A DNA stretch of 64,000 nucleotides, taken from contig NZ_JAATNW010000004.1 in the NCBI RefSeq assembly GCF_012911815.1, forward strand, positions 372,001 to 436,000. Reading direction: 5' to 3'. The translations under genes and the position numbers were made by a program. The notes under the pieces are model-generated. The model did not search any database and was not told the origin of the DNA. It saw only the letters and a program-made list of their open reading frames with translations. This DNA is from Alteromonas ponticola. Its GTDB lineage: Bacteria; Pseudomonadota; Gammaproteobacteria; Enterobacterales; Alteromonadaceae. How positions within the stretch are numbered: position 1 is the stretch's first letter; every line of letters begins with the position of its first letter. Shown here piece after piece: positions 8,054 to 18,927 of this stretch.

Positions 8054-8914
8054 ATGGATAACTTAGTCGCAAATAATATTGTGGATATCACCGTAGAAAA
8101 TTTTCAGCAGGTCATCCTGCACGACTCGCGCGAAAAGATTGTACTGGTAGATTTTTGGGCGGACTGGTGTGAGCCATGTAAAGACCTTATGCCGATATTG
8201 GAAAAAATTGCCGGTGAGTACCAGGACAGTATGATCCTGGCTAAAGTGGATTGTGAAAAGCAGCAGGAAGTCGCAGCCCAGTTTGGAATTCGTAATCTGC
8301 CAACGGTGATGGTTGTAAAAGACGGTCAACCGGTGGATGGCTTCGCCGGCGCACAACCCGAAGCGCAGATCCGTGAAATGCTTGCGAAATATCTTCCCCA
8401 GCCTGAAGACGAGTATCTTCAACAAGCCATGCAATTTGTTGCCGACGGCGATTATCAGAGTGCTTTCCCGCTGGTTAAGCAAGCATACGAACTTAATCCG
8501 GAAAATCTGGAAGCCAAGTTGACTTATATAGACTGTATGATCGAAACAGGCTCTATAAATCAGGCAAAAGAGTTGCTTGCATCAATTAAAATGGTGGATC
8601 AGGACAATCGTTATCACGCACTGAATAGTAAAATCGAATTAGCCGAACAAGCCTCGCAGAGCCCGGAAATGCAGAAGTTGAAAGAAGCGGTGGCGCAAAA
8701 CCCGGATGATTTACAACTGAAAATTGATCTGGCGGTGCAGTTGCAACAGGCGCATAAAGCGGATGAAGCGTTGGAATTGCTTTATCAGGTTTTGTTAAAG
8801 GACGTCAATTTTGGCGATGCCAAAAAAGTCATGTTGGACATGATTAATGCACTAGCCGATGGTGACACGTTAAAATCTTCTTATCGTCGTAAGGTCTACA
8901 GCTTGCTGTATTAA
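8054..8914 (+). CDS. cnoX: Thioredoxin-TPR co-chaperone (YbbN/CnoX)
   Basis: 286 residues, the family length. Residues 8-110 are a thioredoxin domain with an intact C39-E-P-C42 motif (WCEPC), and residues about 115-286 are TPR-like helical repeats. CnoX is a cytoplasmic holdase that cooperates with GroEL and DnaK and protects proteins from oxidation. E. coli CnoX has lost the resolving CxxC, whereas this protein keeps both cysteines, as in the Caulobacter-type enzyme, so it may also reduce disulfides (inference). ATG 8054 is the only sensible start. The 156-bp gap to the divergent DUF962 gene must hold both promoters. Confidence 0.9.
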   Translation: MDNLVANNIVDITVENFQQVILHDSREKIVLVDFWADWCEPCKDLMPILEKIAGEYQDSMILAKVDCEKQQEVAAQFGIRNLPTVMVVKDGQPVDGFAGAQPEAQIREMLAKYLPQPEDEYLQQAMQFVADGDYQSAFPLVKQAYELNPENLEAKLTYIDCMIETGSINQAKELLASIKMVDQDNRYHALNSKIELAEQASQSPEMQKLKEAVAQNPDDLQLKIDLAVQLQQAHKADEALELLYQVLLKDVNFGDAKKVMLDMINALADGDTLKSSYRRKVYSLLY

Positions 8915-8942
8915 TCGAATTCCACAAACGGCAGGGCATCTC

Positions 8943-10112
8943 ATGTATCAACAATTTTATCAGCGTTTTTTAAATGCAACCAAAGGTAAACAGCATTACG
9001 CCTGTCATAGTCATTATTTCTGGCCTGATGTGACCCGCGAAGCGATGCTGGCTTACTGGGATGACAGCGCCAAATGGGTTGATGATAAATGGGAGCACTT
9101 TTTTAATGATGTAGTTCCTGCTGTGCAACAGCATATATCACGTACGCTGAACACCGATCATCCGGAACAGGTTGTTTTTGCGCCTAACACTCATGAGTTT
9201 GTCTATCGTATTTTGTCTTGTCTGAATCTTGCTGCGCCCCAGACCATTGTTACCACTGACAGTGAGTTTCACAGCTTTAATCGACAAATAAACCGTTTAG
9301 ATGAATGGGCGAATATTGATGTGGTACGGGTGCCAACACAGCCATTTGCCACCTTTAATCAACGGTTTATTGCTGCGATTAAGCAGCATCAACCTGATCT
9401 GGTGTTCTTCAGTCAGGTGTTTTTCAACTCTGGTTATTGGGTGCAGGATATTGAAACGATTGTCAGTGCGGTTGAACGTGAAGAAACGCTGGTGGTGATC
9501 GACGGTTATCATGCGTTTATGGCGTTACCTGTTGATATCAACACAATACAACAAAGGGTGTTTTATTTAGGCGGTGGGTACAAATATGCGCAGAGTGGTG
9601 AGGGGGTGTGTTTTGCTCATGTGCCGCCTCAATCTAAATTAAGGCCGGTGTATACTGGATGGTATGCCGAATTTGGCGCACTGGAAAAGCCTAAAGACAA
9701 CCATGTTCAATATAGTGAAGACGGGATGCGTTTTGCGGGCGCGACCATGGATTTTTCCGGTCTGTACCGCATGCGCGCGGTATTCGATTTGCTGGCCAGT
9801 GAAAACCTGAATGTTGCAGGCATCAATACCTACGTAAAATATATTCAGCAAACTTTTCTGACACGGCTTGATGAGCAAGGGCATGCGTTGGTTAACCGTC
9901 AGGCGCTGGTCGTTGACTCACTGGATCAGTGCGGTCATTTTCTTACGTTCACCATGCCCGATGATGCAACCACGGCCTCAATAGCAGCGTTTTTAAAACA
10001 GCATGGGGTGTTAACCGATTACCGCGGCAACCGTTTGCGCTTTGGCTTTGGTCTTTATCACCTTGCCGACGAAATAAACCTGTCCTGTCTGCATGCATTT
10101 GAGAATAGCTGA
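8943..10112 (+). CDS. Class-V PLP-dependent enzyme, kynureninase-like
   Basis: 389 residues with an aminotransferase class-V fold. VVIDGYHAF carries the aspartate that holds the PLP ring nitrogen, and GGGYKYAQSGEG carries the Schiff-base lysine. HYACHSHYFWPDV near the N-terminus and FAGATMDFSGLYRM resemble kynureninase-like proteins rather than cysteine desulfurases. A tryptophan-degradation context is missing, so the substrate is unknown. The stop overlaps the yjeT start (TGATG), and the gene is 28 bases after cnoX, giving a likely cnoX-PLP-yjeT transcription unit. Confidence 0.75.
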   Translation: MYQQFYQRFLNATKGKQHYACHSHYFWPDVTREAMLAYWDDSAKWVDDKWEHFFNDVVPAVQQHISRTLNTDHPEQVVFAPNTHEFVYRILSCLNLAAPQTIVTTDSEFHSFNRQINRLDEWANIDVVRVPTQPFATFNQRFIAAIKQHQPDLVFFSQVFFNSGYWVQDIETIVSAVEREETLVVIDGYHAFMALPVDINTIQQRVFYLGGGYKYAQSGEGVCFAHVPPQSKLRPVYTGWYAEFGALEKPKDNHVQYSEDGMRFAGATMDFSGLYRMRAVFDLLASENLNVAGINTYVKYIQQTFLTRLDEQGHALVNRQALVVDSLDQCGHFLTFTMPDDATTASIAAFLKQHGVLTDYRGNRLRFGFGLYHLADEINLSCLHAFENS

Positions 10113-10297
10113 TGGAATGGTTATGGCCCGCGCTGGCGATTGTATGCATCATTGAAGGATTAGGACCTTTACTTATTCCCAATCGCTGGCGACTTTATTT
10201 ATTGGAAATAAGTCAGCAACCTACTAATAATCTGCGCCAGATAGGCGGAATATTGGTCATCATTGGGGCGGTCAGTTTGTTTTTTCTCACTCGCTAA
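10112..10297 (+). CDS. yjeT: DUF2065 small inner-membrane protein (YjeT)
   Basis: 61 residues with two predicted membrane helices (LWPALAIVCIIEGLGPLLIP and IGGILVIIGAVSLFFL) joined by a basic loop, matching YjeT/DUF2065. In enterobacteria it sits between hflC and purA; here it still precedes purA, but hflKC has been replaced by a PLP-enzyme gene whose stop codon overlaps its start. The function is unknown. Confidence 0.85.
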   Translation: MEWLWPALAIVCIIEGLGPLLIPNRWRLYLLEISQQPTNNLRQIGGILVIIGAVSLFFLTR

Positions 10298-10330
10298 ATT
10301 TAATTTGCATTAAATTTGTACATAAAGGGG

Positions 10331-10360
10331 GTGATCATTCACGTACATTTTTGGTAGAAT
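10331..10360 (+). promoter_or_regulatory. Candidate purA promoter
   Basis: TAGAAT at 10355-10360 is a good -10 box, followed by a C-rich discriminator (CCCCGCC), with a weak -35 (GTGATC or TGATCA) about 17-18 bases upstream. The A of the purA start lies 30 bases after it. No PurR operator was recognised. Confidence 0.45.
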
Positions 10361-10387
10361 CCCCGCCTAATTTTTTAACACTTCTGA

Positions 10388-11689
<1,302 letters not shown>

Positions 11690-11695
11690 TACATA

Positions 11696-11735
11696 GGCTT
11701 CTTCAGTGACCCCTGGAGAAGCCCGCTTTTTCTTT
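11696..11735 (+). terminator. purA terminator
   Basis: GGCTTCT (11696-11702) pairs with AGAAGCC (11717-11723) and is followed by CGCTTTTTCTTTT. It sits 6 bases beyond the purA stop. Confidence 0.75.
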
Positions 11736-11856
11736 TCCCGTTTATTTCAGTCAATTCGCCCAAATCTGTGAGCGGGTCTCACTTCAATGCAGTTTGGTAT
11801 AAAGCGCATCCCTGATACACTGGTACCACCTATTGTAATCAGCCTGTGGTTTTTCA

Positions 11857-13257
11857 ATGACAATCTCTTCCGTCTCGACGCATCATTCCAGCCTTGCAGA
11901 CGATATTCATCGCTCGTTAAACACGTGTTTTAGCACTGGTAAAACCCGTCCGTTAACCTGGCGTAAACAGCAGCTTGAACAGCTTAAATCCTTGTTGGCG
12001 GAAAACGAAAACGCGATTTATGCCGCTTTGACCGAGGATCTGGGTAAGTGTCAGACCGAGTCATGGCTGGGGGAGTTTGGCTTTTTACACAATGACATTG
12101 AGCATACACTAGCCAATTTGAAGCGCTGGACCGCGCCGCGCAAGGTGTCTACCCCCTTAGTGGCCCAGCCAGGCAAAAGCTTTCAGCAAGCAGAACCGTT
12201 AGGTACCGTGTTGATTATTGGCGCCTGGAACTATCCCTTACAGCTATTACTTGCTCCTTACGTGGCAGCGTTGGCGGCCGGCAACTGTGCGGTGCTAAAA
12301 CCCTCAGAACTGGCTGAAAATACCTCGTCACTTATTGCCCGTTTGATTCCACAGTATATGGATACCGAAGCTGTGCAGGTGGTGGAAGGTGGCAAAGAAC
12401 AAACCAGCGAGTTACTTGCATTAAACTGGGATCATATTTTTTATACCGGTGGTGAGCAGGTGGGCAAGATTGTAATGCGCGCGGCTGCCGAATATCTCAC
12501 CCCGATTACCCTGGAGCTGGGCGGAAAAAGCCCTTGCATCGTCGATAGCACAACTGATTTAGCGACTACGGCCAATCGTATAGTCTGGGGAAAGTGGATG
12601 AATGCCGGGCAAACCTGTATTGCACCTGACTATATTCTGGTAGAAAAATCGTTCAAAGATAGCTTGGTATCCGCGTTAAAAAAAGCGCTGGTTCAACAAT
12701 ACGGCGATGACCCATTACACAATGAAGACTACGGGAAAATAATAAATCAGCGACATTTTGAACGTCTTCAAGGTTATCTGAACAATGTTAATGTGTTGCA
12801 TGGCGGCGGTTCTGATGCGCAACAACGTAAAATAGAACCTGCTATTGTGGAAGTTTCCGATCACACGCATGCGTTATTGCATGAAGAAATATTCGGCCCG
12901 ATACTCCCTGTCGTTACTGTTGATAACGTTGATGATGCAATTGTTTACATCAATCAGCGGGCGAAACCGCTGGCACTTTACCTGTTTACCCAACGCAGTG
13001 AAGTAGAAGCGCAGGTGTTACAGCAAACCAGCGCGGGTAGCGTGTGCATTAACGATACATTGATGTTCATGTCTAATCCTGAATTGCCTTTCGGTGGAGT
13101 TGGTAACAGTGGTATGGGGCATTATCATGGCAAAGCCGGATTTGATACTTTCAGTCATTTAAAAAGTATAATGAAACGTTCATTTAAGTTTGATGTGCCA
13201 GTGCGTTATGCGCCATTTAAAAAATGGAAATTGGCGATCCTTAAGAAATTAGCCTAA
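11857..13257 (+). CDS. Aldehyde dehydrogenase, class-3 / coniferyl aldehyde dehydrogenase-like
   Basis: 466 residues, shorter than the 490-500 of most ALDHs and typical of the class-3/fatty-aldehyde branch. The general base glutamate is in LELGGKSPC, the catalytic cysteine in NAGQTCIAPDY, and the NAD-binding region includes GAWNYPLQL and FYTGGEQVGK. It oxidises aldehydes to acids with NAD(P). A basic hydrophobic C-terminal tail (RYAPFKKWKLAILKKLA) may associate with the membrane, as in fatty-aldehyde dehydrogenases (inference). The substrate is unknown. The VOC gene follows after 13 bases. Confidence 0.9.
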   Translation: MTISSVSTHHSSLADDIHRSLNTCFSTGKTRPLTWRKQQLEQLKSLLAENENAIYAALTEDLGKCQTESWLGEFGFLHNDIEHTLANLKRWTAPRKVSTPLVAQPGKSFQQAEPLGTVLIIGAWNYPLQLLLAPYVAALAAGNCAVLKPSELAENTSSLIARLIPQYMDTEAVQVVEGGKEQTSELLALNWDHIFYTGGEQVGKIVMRAAAEYLTPITLELGGKSPCIVDSTTDLATTANRIVWGKWMNAGQTCIAPDYILVEKSFKDSLVSALKKALVQQYGDDPLHNEDYGKIINQRHFERLQGYLNNVNVLHGGGSDAQQRKIEPAIVEVSDHTHALLHEEIFGPILPVVTVDNVDDAIVYINQRAKPLALYLFTQRSEVEAQVLQQTSAGSVCINDTLMFMSNPELPFGGVGNSGMGHYHGKAGFDTFSHLKSIMKRSFKFDVPVRYAPFKKWKLAILKKLA

Positions 13258-13270
13258 CCAGTAGGATGTA

Positions 13271-13690
13271 ATGATGCCCCAACCGTTTCATTTAGCTATT
13301 CCGGTAGACGATTTGTCTGCTGCAGCAGAGTTTTACGGCGACCTGTTAGGTTGCGACAGAGGCAGAAGCAGTGAACACTGGATTGACTGGGACTTTTTCG
13401 GTCATCAATTAGTGACTCACCTGGTCAACGCCATGCCGTCACCGCCAGAATTTAACCAGGTCGATAATCATCAGGTGCCCGTACCGCACTTTGGCGTGGT
13501 ACTGACCATGGAGCAGTGGCGGACACTCGCCACCCGTTTAGAAGCCGCCCACATCGAATTTGTCATTAAACCCTATATCCGTTTTAAAGGGCAGCCCGGA
13601 GAACAGGCCACCATGTTTTTTATCGACCCGGCAGGCAATGCCTTGGAATTCAAGGCATTTGCCTCAATCGATCAATTATTTGCCAGCTGA
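13271..13690 (+). CDS. VOC-family (glyoxalase/dioxygenase fold) protein
   Basis: 139 residues with the two beta-alpha-beta-beta-beta modules of VOC proteins: [22 protein letters not shown] at the N-terminus and [15 protein letters not shown] at the C-terminus, with likely metal ligands His5, His near VPHFGV and the late Glu. It resembles the small dioxygenase-like members often annotated as glyoxalase. The substrate cannot be assigned. It starts at ATG ATG, so the second Met is possible. Its last 19 bases overlap the end of the convergent gamma-glutamyltransferase gene. Confidence 0.82.
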   Translation: MMPQPFHLAIPVDDLSAAAEFYGDLLGCDRGRSSEHWIDWDFFGHQLVTHLVNAMPSPPEFNQVDNHQVPVPHFGVVLTMEQWRTLATRLEAAHIEFVIKPYIRFKGQPGEQATMFFIDPAGNALEFKAFASIDQLFAS

Positions 13691-15360
13691 TCTTTTTCAA
13701 TTACCAGACTGCGACCACGGCCGCTTTTCTCTGAAGCGGCTTCTAACCCGGCAGCGGTGCGTTTGATCAAATGCACATCACCAAAACGACGTTTGTCTAA
13801 CACATAACCCATCTCGGTCAGTTTATTCAGTGTTTGTTGATCAAAGCCATCGTGGACACGAATAGTATCCTTTGGCAGTAGTTGATGATGAAAGCGGGGC
13901 GCATTCACCGCCTGCTCAGCGTCTAGATTGAAATACAGCGTAGATAAAATCGACTGTGCCACCGACGAGATGATGGTGGTGCCACCCGGAGAGCCAGTGA
14001 CTAGCTTCACCTTGTCATCGTGCAATACGATGGTAGGGGTCATGGAAGAAAGCATGCGTTTGTGCGGTTGAATTTCATTGGCTTCGCCACCCACCGCGCC
14101 AAAGAAGTTGGGTACTCCGGGCTTGGCACTAAAATCATCCATCTCATCATTGAGCAGAAATCCTGCGCCTTCCACCACCACGCCGCTGCCGAAACTCAGA
14201 TTAATCGTTGTGGTATTGGCCACCGCGTTACCCCACTGGTCCACAATGGAAAAATGGGTGGTATCTTCGCTTTCGGCTAAGCCGGGTCGGATTGAATCCG
14301 TATCTGAAATCGCAGTAAGATTAATTTCAGCGGCACGCGACTCGATATAGTCGGGGTGAATTAATGCTGCCTGTGGCACATCGATAAAATCCGGATCGCC
14401 AAGGTAGGTGGCGCGATCAGAAAACACCCGTTTACTGATTTCTGCCATCAGGTGCAGATAGGCAGCACTATTATGTTCCAGCTGCTCAATATCATCCGCG
14501 CGTTCACTAAACATGCCCAATATCTGCGCCACTGCTACACCACCGGAACTGGGCGCAGGTGACGTGACTACCTCGTAATCGTTCCATTCAACCGTGATTG
14601 GCTTACGCCACGCGGCTTCATAGTTGGTTAGGTCAGCTTTATTAATCAAACCGTTATTTTCCTGCATGTAGGTGTGTATAAGCTGGGCGGTTTCGCCTTC
14701 ATAGAAGCCTGCTCGTCCCTCGGTTTGAATACGCTTGAGGGTGGTGGCAAGTTCGGGTTGACGAAATAACTGATTCGCTTTCATATGACCAAAATACTTG
14801 CTGAAATTGCCAATCAGCTCCTGCTTTTGTAGTTTCTGCTGATACCAGCTGACATTGTCAGCCAGTGCCTGAGGTACCTTGAAGCCTTCTTCAGCCAGCG
14901 TAACCGCAGGTTGCAATAAACGTTTCCAGGGTAGCAAGCCATACCGTTTATGCGCGGCCCACATACCTGCAACCGTGCCGGGTACCCCTGCGGCGCGCGC
15001 ACCAAATAAGGAGTTGTACGGTTTTACCTCGCCGTTTTCATCCAGGTACATATCGCGGGTGGCCTGTTCTGGCGCCATCTCGCGATAGTCTAAAAAGGCG
15101 GGTTCTCCTTCCATGACCAGTGTCATAAAGCCACCGCCACCAATATTGCCGGCTTCAGGCAAGGTGACCGCGAGGACAAACTGGGCGGCAATCGCAGCGT
15201 CAACGGCGTTACCGCCTTCCAGCAAGACGTCCATGGCCGCTTGGGCACTAAAGGTGTCTGGCATGGCAACCGCGTGTTCTTCGACGGCGGGCAGGTTTGA
15301 ACGATCATATGCGCAGCTGGTAAGGGCTAGCGCGACGAATACAGAGGTAAAAAAGCGCAT
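13672..15360 (-). CDS. ggt: Gamma-glutamyltransferase, lipoprotein type
   Basis: 562 residues from ATG 15360; a TTG start four codons earlier (15372) would overlap the upstream gene. [16 protein letters not shown] is a lipoprotein signal with lipobox LTSC, so the enzyme is probably anchored in the periplasm or outer membrane. GGT hallmarks are [29 protein letters not shown], and the autocleavage site [10 protein letters not shown], whose first Thr becomes the nucleophile of the small subunit, plus [10 protein letters not shown]. It hydrolyses glutathione and gamma-glutamyl peptides or transfers the glutamyl group. It follows the NhaC-type gene by 4 bases, so the two are one operon. Confidence 0.93.
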   Translation of the reverse strand: MRFFTSVFVALALTSCAYDRSNLPAVEEHAVAMPDTFSAQAAMDVLLEGGNAVDAAIAAQFVLAVTLPEAGNIGGGGFMTLVMEGEPAFLDYREMAPEQATRDMYLDENGEVKPYNSLFGARAAGVPGTVAGMWAAHKRYGLLPWKRLLQPAVTLAEEGFKVPQALADNVSWYQQKLQKQELIGNFSKYFGHMKANQLFRQPELATTLKRIQTEGRAGFYEGETAQLIHTYMQENNGLINKADLTNYEAAWRKPITVEWNDYEVVTSPAPSSGGVAVAQILGMFSERADDIEQLEHNSAAYLHLMAEISKRVFSDRATYLGDPDFIDVPQAALIHPDYIESRAAEINLTAISDTDSIRPGLAESEDTTHFSIVDQWGNAVANTTTINLSFGSGVVVEGAGFLLNDEMDDFSAKPGVPNFFGAVGGEANEIQPHKRMLSSMTPTIVLHDDKVKLVTGSPGGTTIISSVAQSILSTLYFNLDAEQAVNAPRFHHQLLPKDTIRVHDGFDQQTLNKLTEMGYVLDKRRFGDVHLIKRTAAGLEAASEKSGRGRSLVIEKDQLANN

Positions 15361-15364
15361 AAAA

Positions 15365-16741
15365 TTATCCAATCATAATCAGGCTGGTTACAAAATAGGC
15401 CACCAGCGTGAGCCCACCCGCGGTTAACGCGTACGGCATTTGCGTTTTCACGTGGGTTAATAAATCACAACCTGCTGCAATCGAGGAGACCGCTGTGGTA
15501 TCCGAAATTGGTGAGCAGTGATCACCAAAAATACCGCCGCCTAAGATGGCCGCCAGTACCAGTGACGGTGGCAGGCCGAATGCTTCAATCAAGGGCACAC
15601 CCAAAGGCACTAAAATCGCAAAGGTGCCCCACGACGTGCCGGTGGTGAATGACATGATAGCGCCAGCCAAAAAGAGGGTGGGGACAATAAGATAAATGGG
15701 TAGAAACTCGCCCACTATCTGGGCCACGAACACACCGGTTCCCAATAATTTCAGGCTAGCTCCCAGTGCCAGTGAAAATAACACGATAACTACCACTGGG
15801 AGTAACTCGCCCATACCCTTAAACGCGGTTTCAACAATGGCCAGATGCCGCATCTGGCGATGGCTGACTAATAACAGGTAGGCTACCGCAGTCGCCATCA
15901 GGGTTGCATACAAGCCTGACTTACTGCCGCTACCGTTCGCTATCGAGCCGTCGCCGGTCCAGTACATAAAGCCTACCATCCCGAATACCAAGGTGAGCAG
16001 AGGCAATATCATAAAACGGGCTTTGGAAGCATCAGTGGTAGTGAGCACCGAGTCCTCTGTGGTCAGACGCGCTTCTTCCTCGGCCATGGGGCCATGAACT
16101 TTATCTTTAACAATGGTATACACTACGATCGCCAGGGTGATTAACGCATAGAAATTGAATGGGACACTGCCCCATAAAATTTCAGCAGAACTTTGCGGCA
16201 GACTGTAACTGTCGAGTAAACCGATAATGAAAGCACCCCAGGCATTCAACAGGATCAAAATACAAATAGGGGCGCAGGTACTGTCAATAATGTAGGCAAG
16301 CCGTGCCCGGCTCATCTTAAATTTATCAAATAGTCCGCGGGCAAAGATACCGGCGGTCAGTACACTTAAATTAGATTCGATAAATACTACGATGCCGGTT
16401 GCCATAGTGACGCCGCCGACCTGACGTTTGCTCTTGGCGACGCCTTTGTTAACCAGGTAATTCACCGTCGCCGCGATGCCACCAGAATCCCTGATCAGCG
16501 CCAGCAGTGCGCCAACCAGCAAGGAAAACATCAATATGCGGGTATTACCGGGTGAGGCTGCGACCTCAACAATACGTTCCAGGGTATTGATGGGTGTTAT
16601 CAGCCAGCTAGGATCGCTGGATTGCCATAACAGTAGCGCTTCGGCAGACAGAATTGCCAGAAAGAGCGCGAGAATAACTTCTTTTTTCCAGAATACGACG
16701 ATAATGGCGACAAGTGGCGGGATGATGGACATCCATTGCAT
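15365..16741 (-). CDS. NhaC-family Na+/H+ antiporter-like transporter
   Basis: 458 residues with about eleven hydrophobic segments. The NhaC family motifs GTSWGTFAILVPLGVPL and GDHCSPISDTTAVSS are intact, as is the mirrored GIVVFIESNLSVL region. Known relatives exchange Na+ for H+, or Na+ with organic acids or amino acids (for example MleN and tyrosine TyrP-like branches). Pairing with a periplasmic gamma-glutamyltransferase suggests uptake of a released amino acid such as glutamate or of peptide products, but this is inference. Confidence 0.85.
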   Translation of the reverse strand: MQWMSIIPPLVAIIVVFWKKEVILALFLAILSAEALLLWQSSDPSWLITPINTLERIVEVAASPGNTRILMFSLLVGALLALIRDSGGIAATVNYLVNKGVAKSKRQVGGVTMATGIVVFIESNLSVLTAGIFARGLFDKFKMSRARLAYIIDSTCAPICILILLNAWGAFIIGLLDSYSLPQSSAEILWGSVPFNFYALITLAIVVYTIVKDKVHGPMAEEEARLTTEDSVLTTTDASKARFMILPLLTLVFGMVGFMYWTGDGSIANGSGSKSGLYATLMATAVAYLLLVSHRQMRHLAIVETAFKGMGELLPVVVIVLFSLALGASLKLLGTGVFVAQIVGEFLPIYLIVPTLFLAGAIMSFTTGTSWGTFAILVPLGVPLIEAFGLPPSLVLAAILGGGIFGDHCSPISDTTAVSSIAAGCDLLTHVKTQMPYALTAGGLTLVAYFVTSLIMIG

Positions 16742-16969
16742 ACGATTTTCCTAACACACTGATAGTTTTAATTGTTATTCTGGCTGTGTCCGCTTAGGGC
16801 TGCACCTTGCAAAATTATTTAGCCCTACCGCACCTGTAAAGGCGGGTTTGTCAAAAACGGAGAAATCACATGCTGAGCGATTACACATCACCACAAATTG
16901 TCATCATACTGGCATGAAATCAAGTTTGAAACCGTGTGCAATTAAATTTCACTTAAAAAGTAATTATTA

Positions 16970-18811
16970 ATGAAATCATTATCCTTTTTCATCTGGCTAT
17001 CTTCTTTGCTGTTTCTGACTACGCAGGCCACTGCCACAAGCGTCACTCAAACAGACTATAAACTGGCTATCGGTCAGAAATTGATGCTCGATTTTCGCTA
17101 TTTTTGTGCAAACAATAAAGTCGGTCAATTTTGCAATGAACCAGTGCTGCAGTTAACAGACGAACTCGCCGACGTGCTGGTGAAAGGGCATATAGGTGGC
17201 GTCATTTTGTTTTCTGAAAATATCCAGTCAACAGAACAGGTGGTGTCATTGATATATGACATGCAGATGTTGATGAAACAGCACAGTTTGCCTCCGCTGT
17301 TTATCGCGGTCGACCAGGAAGGAGGGCGGGTTGCTCGCTTCCCCGGCCATATCGCTACGCGGTTTGTCGGTAACATGGCTATTGGCGCAACATTTAAAAA
17401 ACACGGGGCAGACTATGCTGAGTTCGTGGCCGATGGTATCGCCCGCGAGCTCAAGTTACTGGGGATTAATGTCAATTTTGCCCCCAATGTGGATGTGAAT
17501 GTAAACCCGGCCAATCCTGTTATCAATGTAAGGAGTTACGGCGAGTCACCCGCAATGGTGGCGACACTGGGACAAGCGACCGTAGCCACCTTTCAGCAGC
17601 TAGCTTTAATCAGTGTGATAAAACACTTTCCCGGCCATGGCGATACGCATGTAGATAGCCATTCAGGTCTACCCAGAGTGACGCACAGTCGACAGGAAAT
17701 AGAAGCCAAAGACCTGTTGCCCTTTCGTGCCATAATCGACAGTGAAACCCCGCCTGCCATGGTGATGAGCGCCCATATTCAATACCCGGCGCTGGATAAC
17801 TCCACCCTTACAACTAAAAATGGTACAGCGACAACCGTGCCCGCCACGTTATCAAGAAAGATCCTGCATGGTCTGTTGCGTAAAGAGCTAGCGTTTGATG
17901 GGGTGATTGTCACCGACGCTTTGGATATGCAGGCGATTTCGCAGTTTTTCAGTCAGACTGACGCTACCTTGCATGCGTTTAAAGCAGGTGCTGATATCGC
18001 GCTTATGCCCTACGTGATCAGAAGTAACGCTGATATCAAACGCTTCTGGCAGTGGCACCAAACGCTGGTCAGTGCAGCTGAGTCGGGTGAGTTAAATGCC
18101 AGTGAGCTGGCGTCCTCAGTGAAGCGCATTGAGCAGCTGAAACAGCAATTTCAGGTGGGAAAGTTTGTTGATAAAACAAAGCCACTGCGTATCCAACAAG
18201 CCCAAAACGCGCTCCCAATACCCGCTAACAGGCAACTGGAAAAGCAGTTAGCCAGCGCTGCCATCACCACATTGCTTAATCGAAATACATTACCGTTATC
18301 GGCAAAGCGGCGCTGGCAAGTCGTCATGCCTGATCGCGCACGCTGCGATGCATTTATTCGCAGCGTTAAAGCAATTAATAACACGGTTAATATCGATTGC
18401 ATCAGTCTGGCAGTGATCCCCGAACAGCCTGTTCGCTTTTCATCCAACGATGTGTTTATCGTGGGCGATATCACTCCATTGCATGCAGTGTATGAAATGG
18501 GTGGCATGGATCCCCCTTCGCACCTTAAGCGACGCGCGAGCAATCAACAACAACACCAATGGGTGAGATCGGCAATGCACGCAGCCAAAGCTGCTGGCAC
18601 GCCGGTGGTCCTCGTTGCTCTGCGCACGCCCTATCTGATAAGCGATTTCGCCCAACACGTCGATGTTGCGCTGGCCACCTACGGTTACAATGTAGATGTC
18701 GCTGATAACATGGCCAGGGGCGCGGTATTTGAAGCGGTGGCCGAAGTGCTATTGGGTAAGCACAAAGCCCGGGGCAAATTGCCGGTTACGGTTAAGCTGG
18801 ATGATCACTAG
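16970..18811 (+). CDS. Exported GH3 beta-N-acetylhexosaminidase (NagZ-like)
   Basis: 613 residues, much longer than cytoplasmic E. coli NagZ (about 340) and preceded by a signal peptide (MKSLSFFIWLSSLLFLTTQATA). The NagZ-type loop KHFPGHGDTHVDSHSGLP with its Asp-His acid/base dyad and the nucleophile in GVIVTDALDMQ are present. A second, less conserved domain occupies residues about 400-613. Paired cysteines near the N-terminus fit export. The family removes GlcNAc from GlcNAc-anhydroMurNAc or muropeptides. The Bacillus NagZ is similarly exported and two-domain, and works with NamZ, whose homologue lies 5 kb downstream here. Confidence 0.88.
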   Translation: MKSLSFFIWLSSLLFLTTQATATSVTQTDYKLAIGQKLMLDFRYFCANNKVGQFCNEPVLQLTDELADVLVKGHIGGVILFSENIQSTEQVVSLIYDMQMLMKQHSLPPLFIAVDQEGGRVARFPGHIATRFVGNMAIGATFKKHGADYAEFVADGIARELKLLGINVNFAPNVDVNVNPANPVINVRSYGESPAMVATLGQATVATFQQLALISVIKHFPGHGDTHVDSHSGLPRVTHSRQEIEAKDLLPFRAIIDSETPPAMVMSAHIQYPALDNSTLTTKNGTATTVPATLSRKILHGLLRKELAFDGVIVTDALDMQAISQFFSQTDATLHAFKAGADIALMPYVIRSNADIKRFWQWHQTLVSAAESGELNASELASSVKRIEQLKQQFQVGKFVDKTKPLRIQQAQNALPIPANRQLEKQLASAAITTLLNRNTLPLSAKRRWQVVMPDRARCDAFIRSVKAINNTVNIDCISLAVIPEQPVRFSSNDVFIVGDITPLHAVYEMGGMDPPSHLKRRASNQQQHQWVRSAMHAAKAAGTPVVLVALRTPYLISDFAQHVDVALATYGYNVDVADNMARGAVFEAVAEVLLGKHKARGKLPVTVKLDDH

Positions 18812-18927
18812 CGCCGGGTGGAGTGTTTGAAGTTTAAGTGAAAGAATTTGAAACAAATAATTTCGCCTGACCTGCTGCCCAATCGTTTAAGATGCGACAT
18901 GCATTCAGGATTAGTAGTGGGCCAGGC

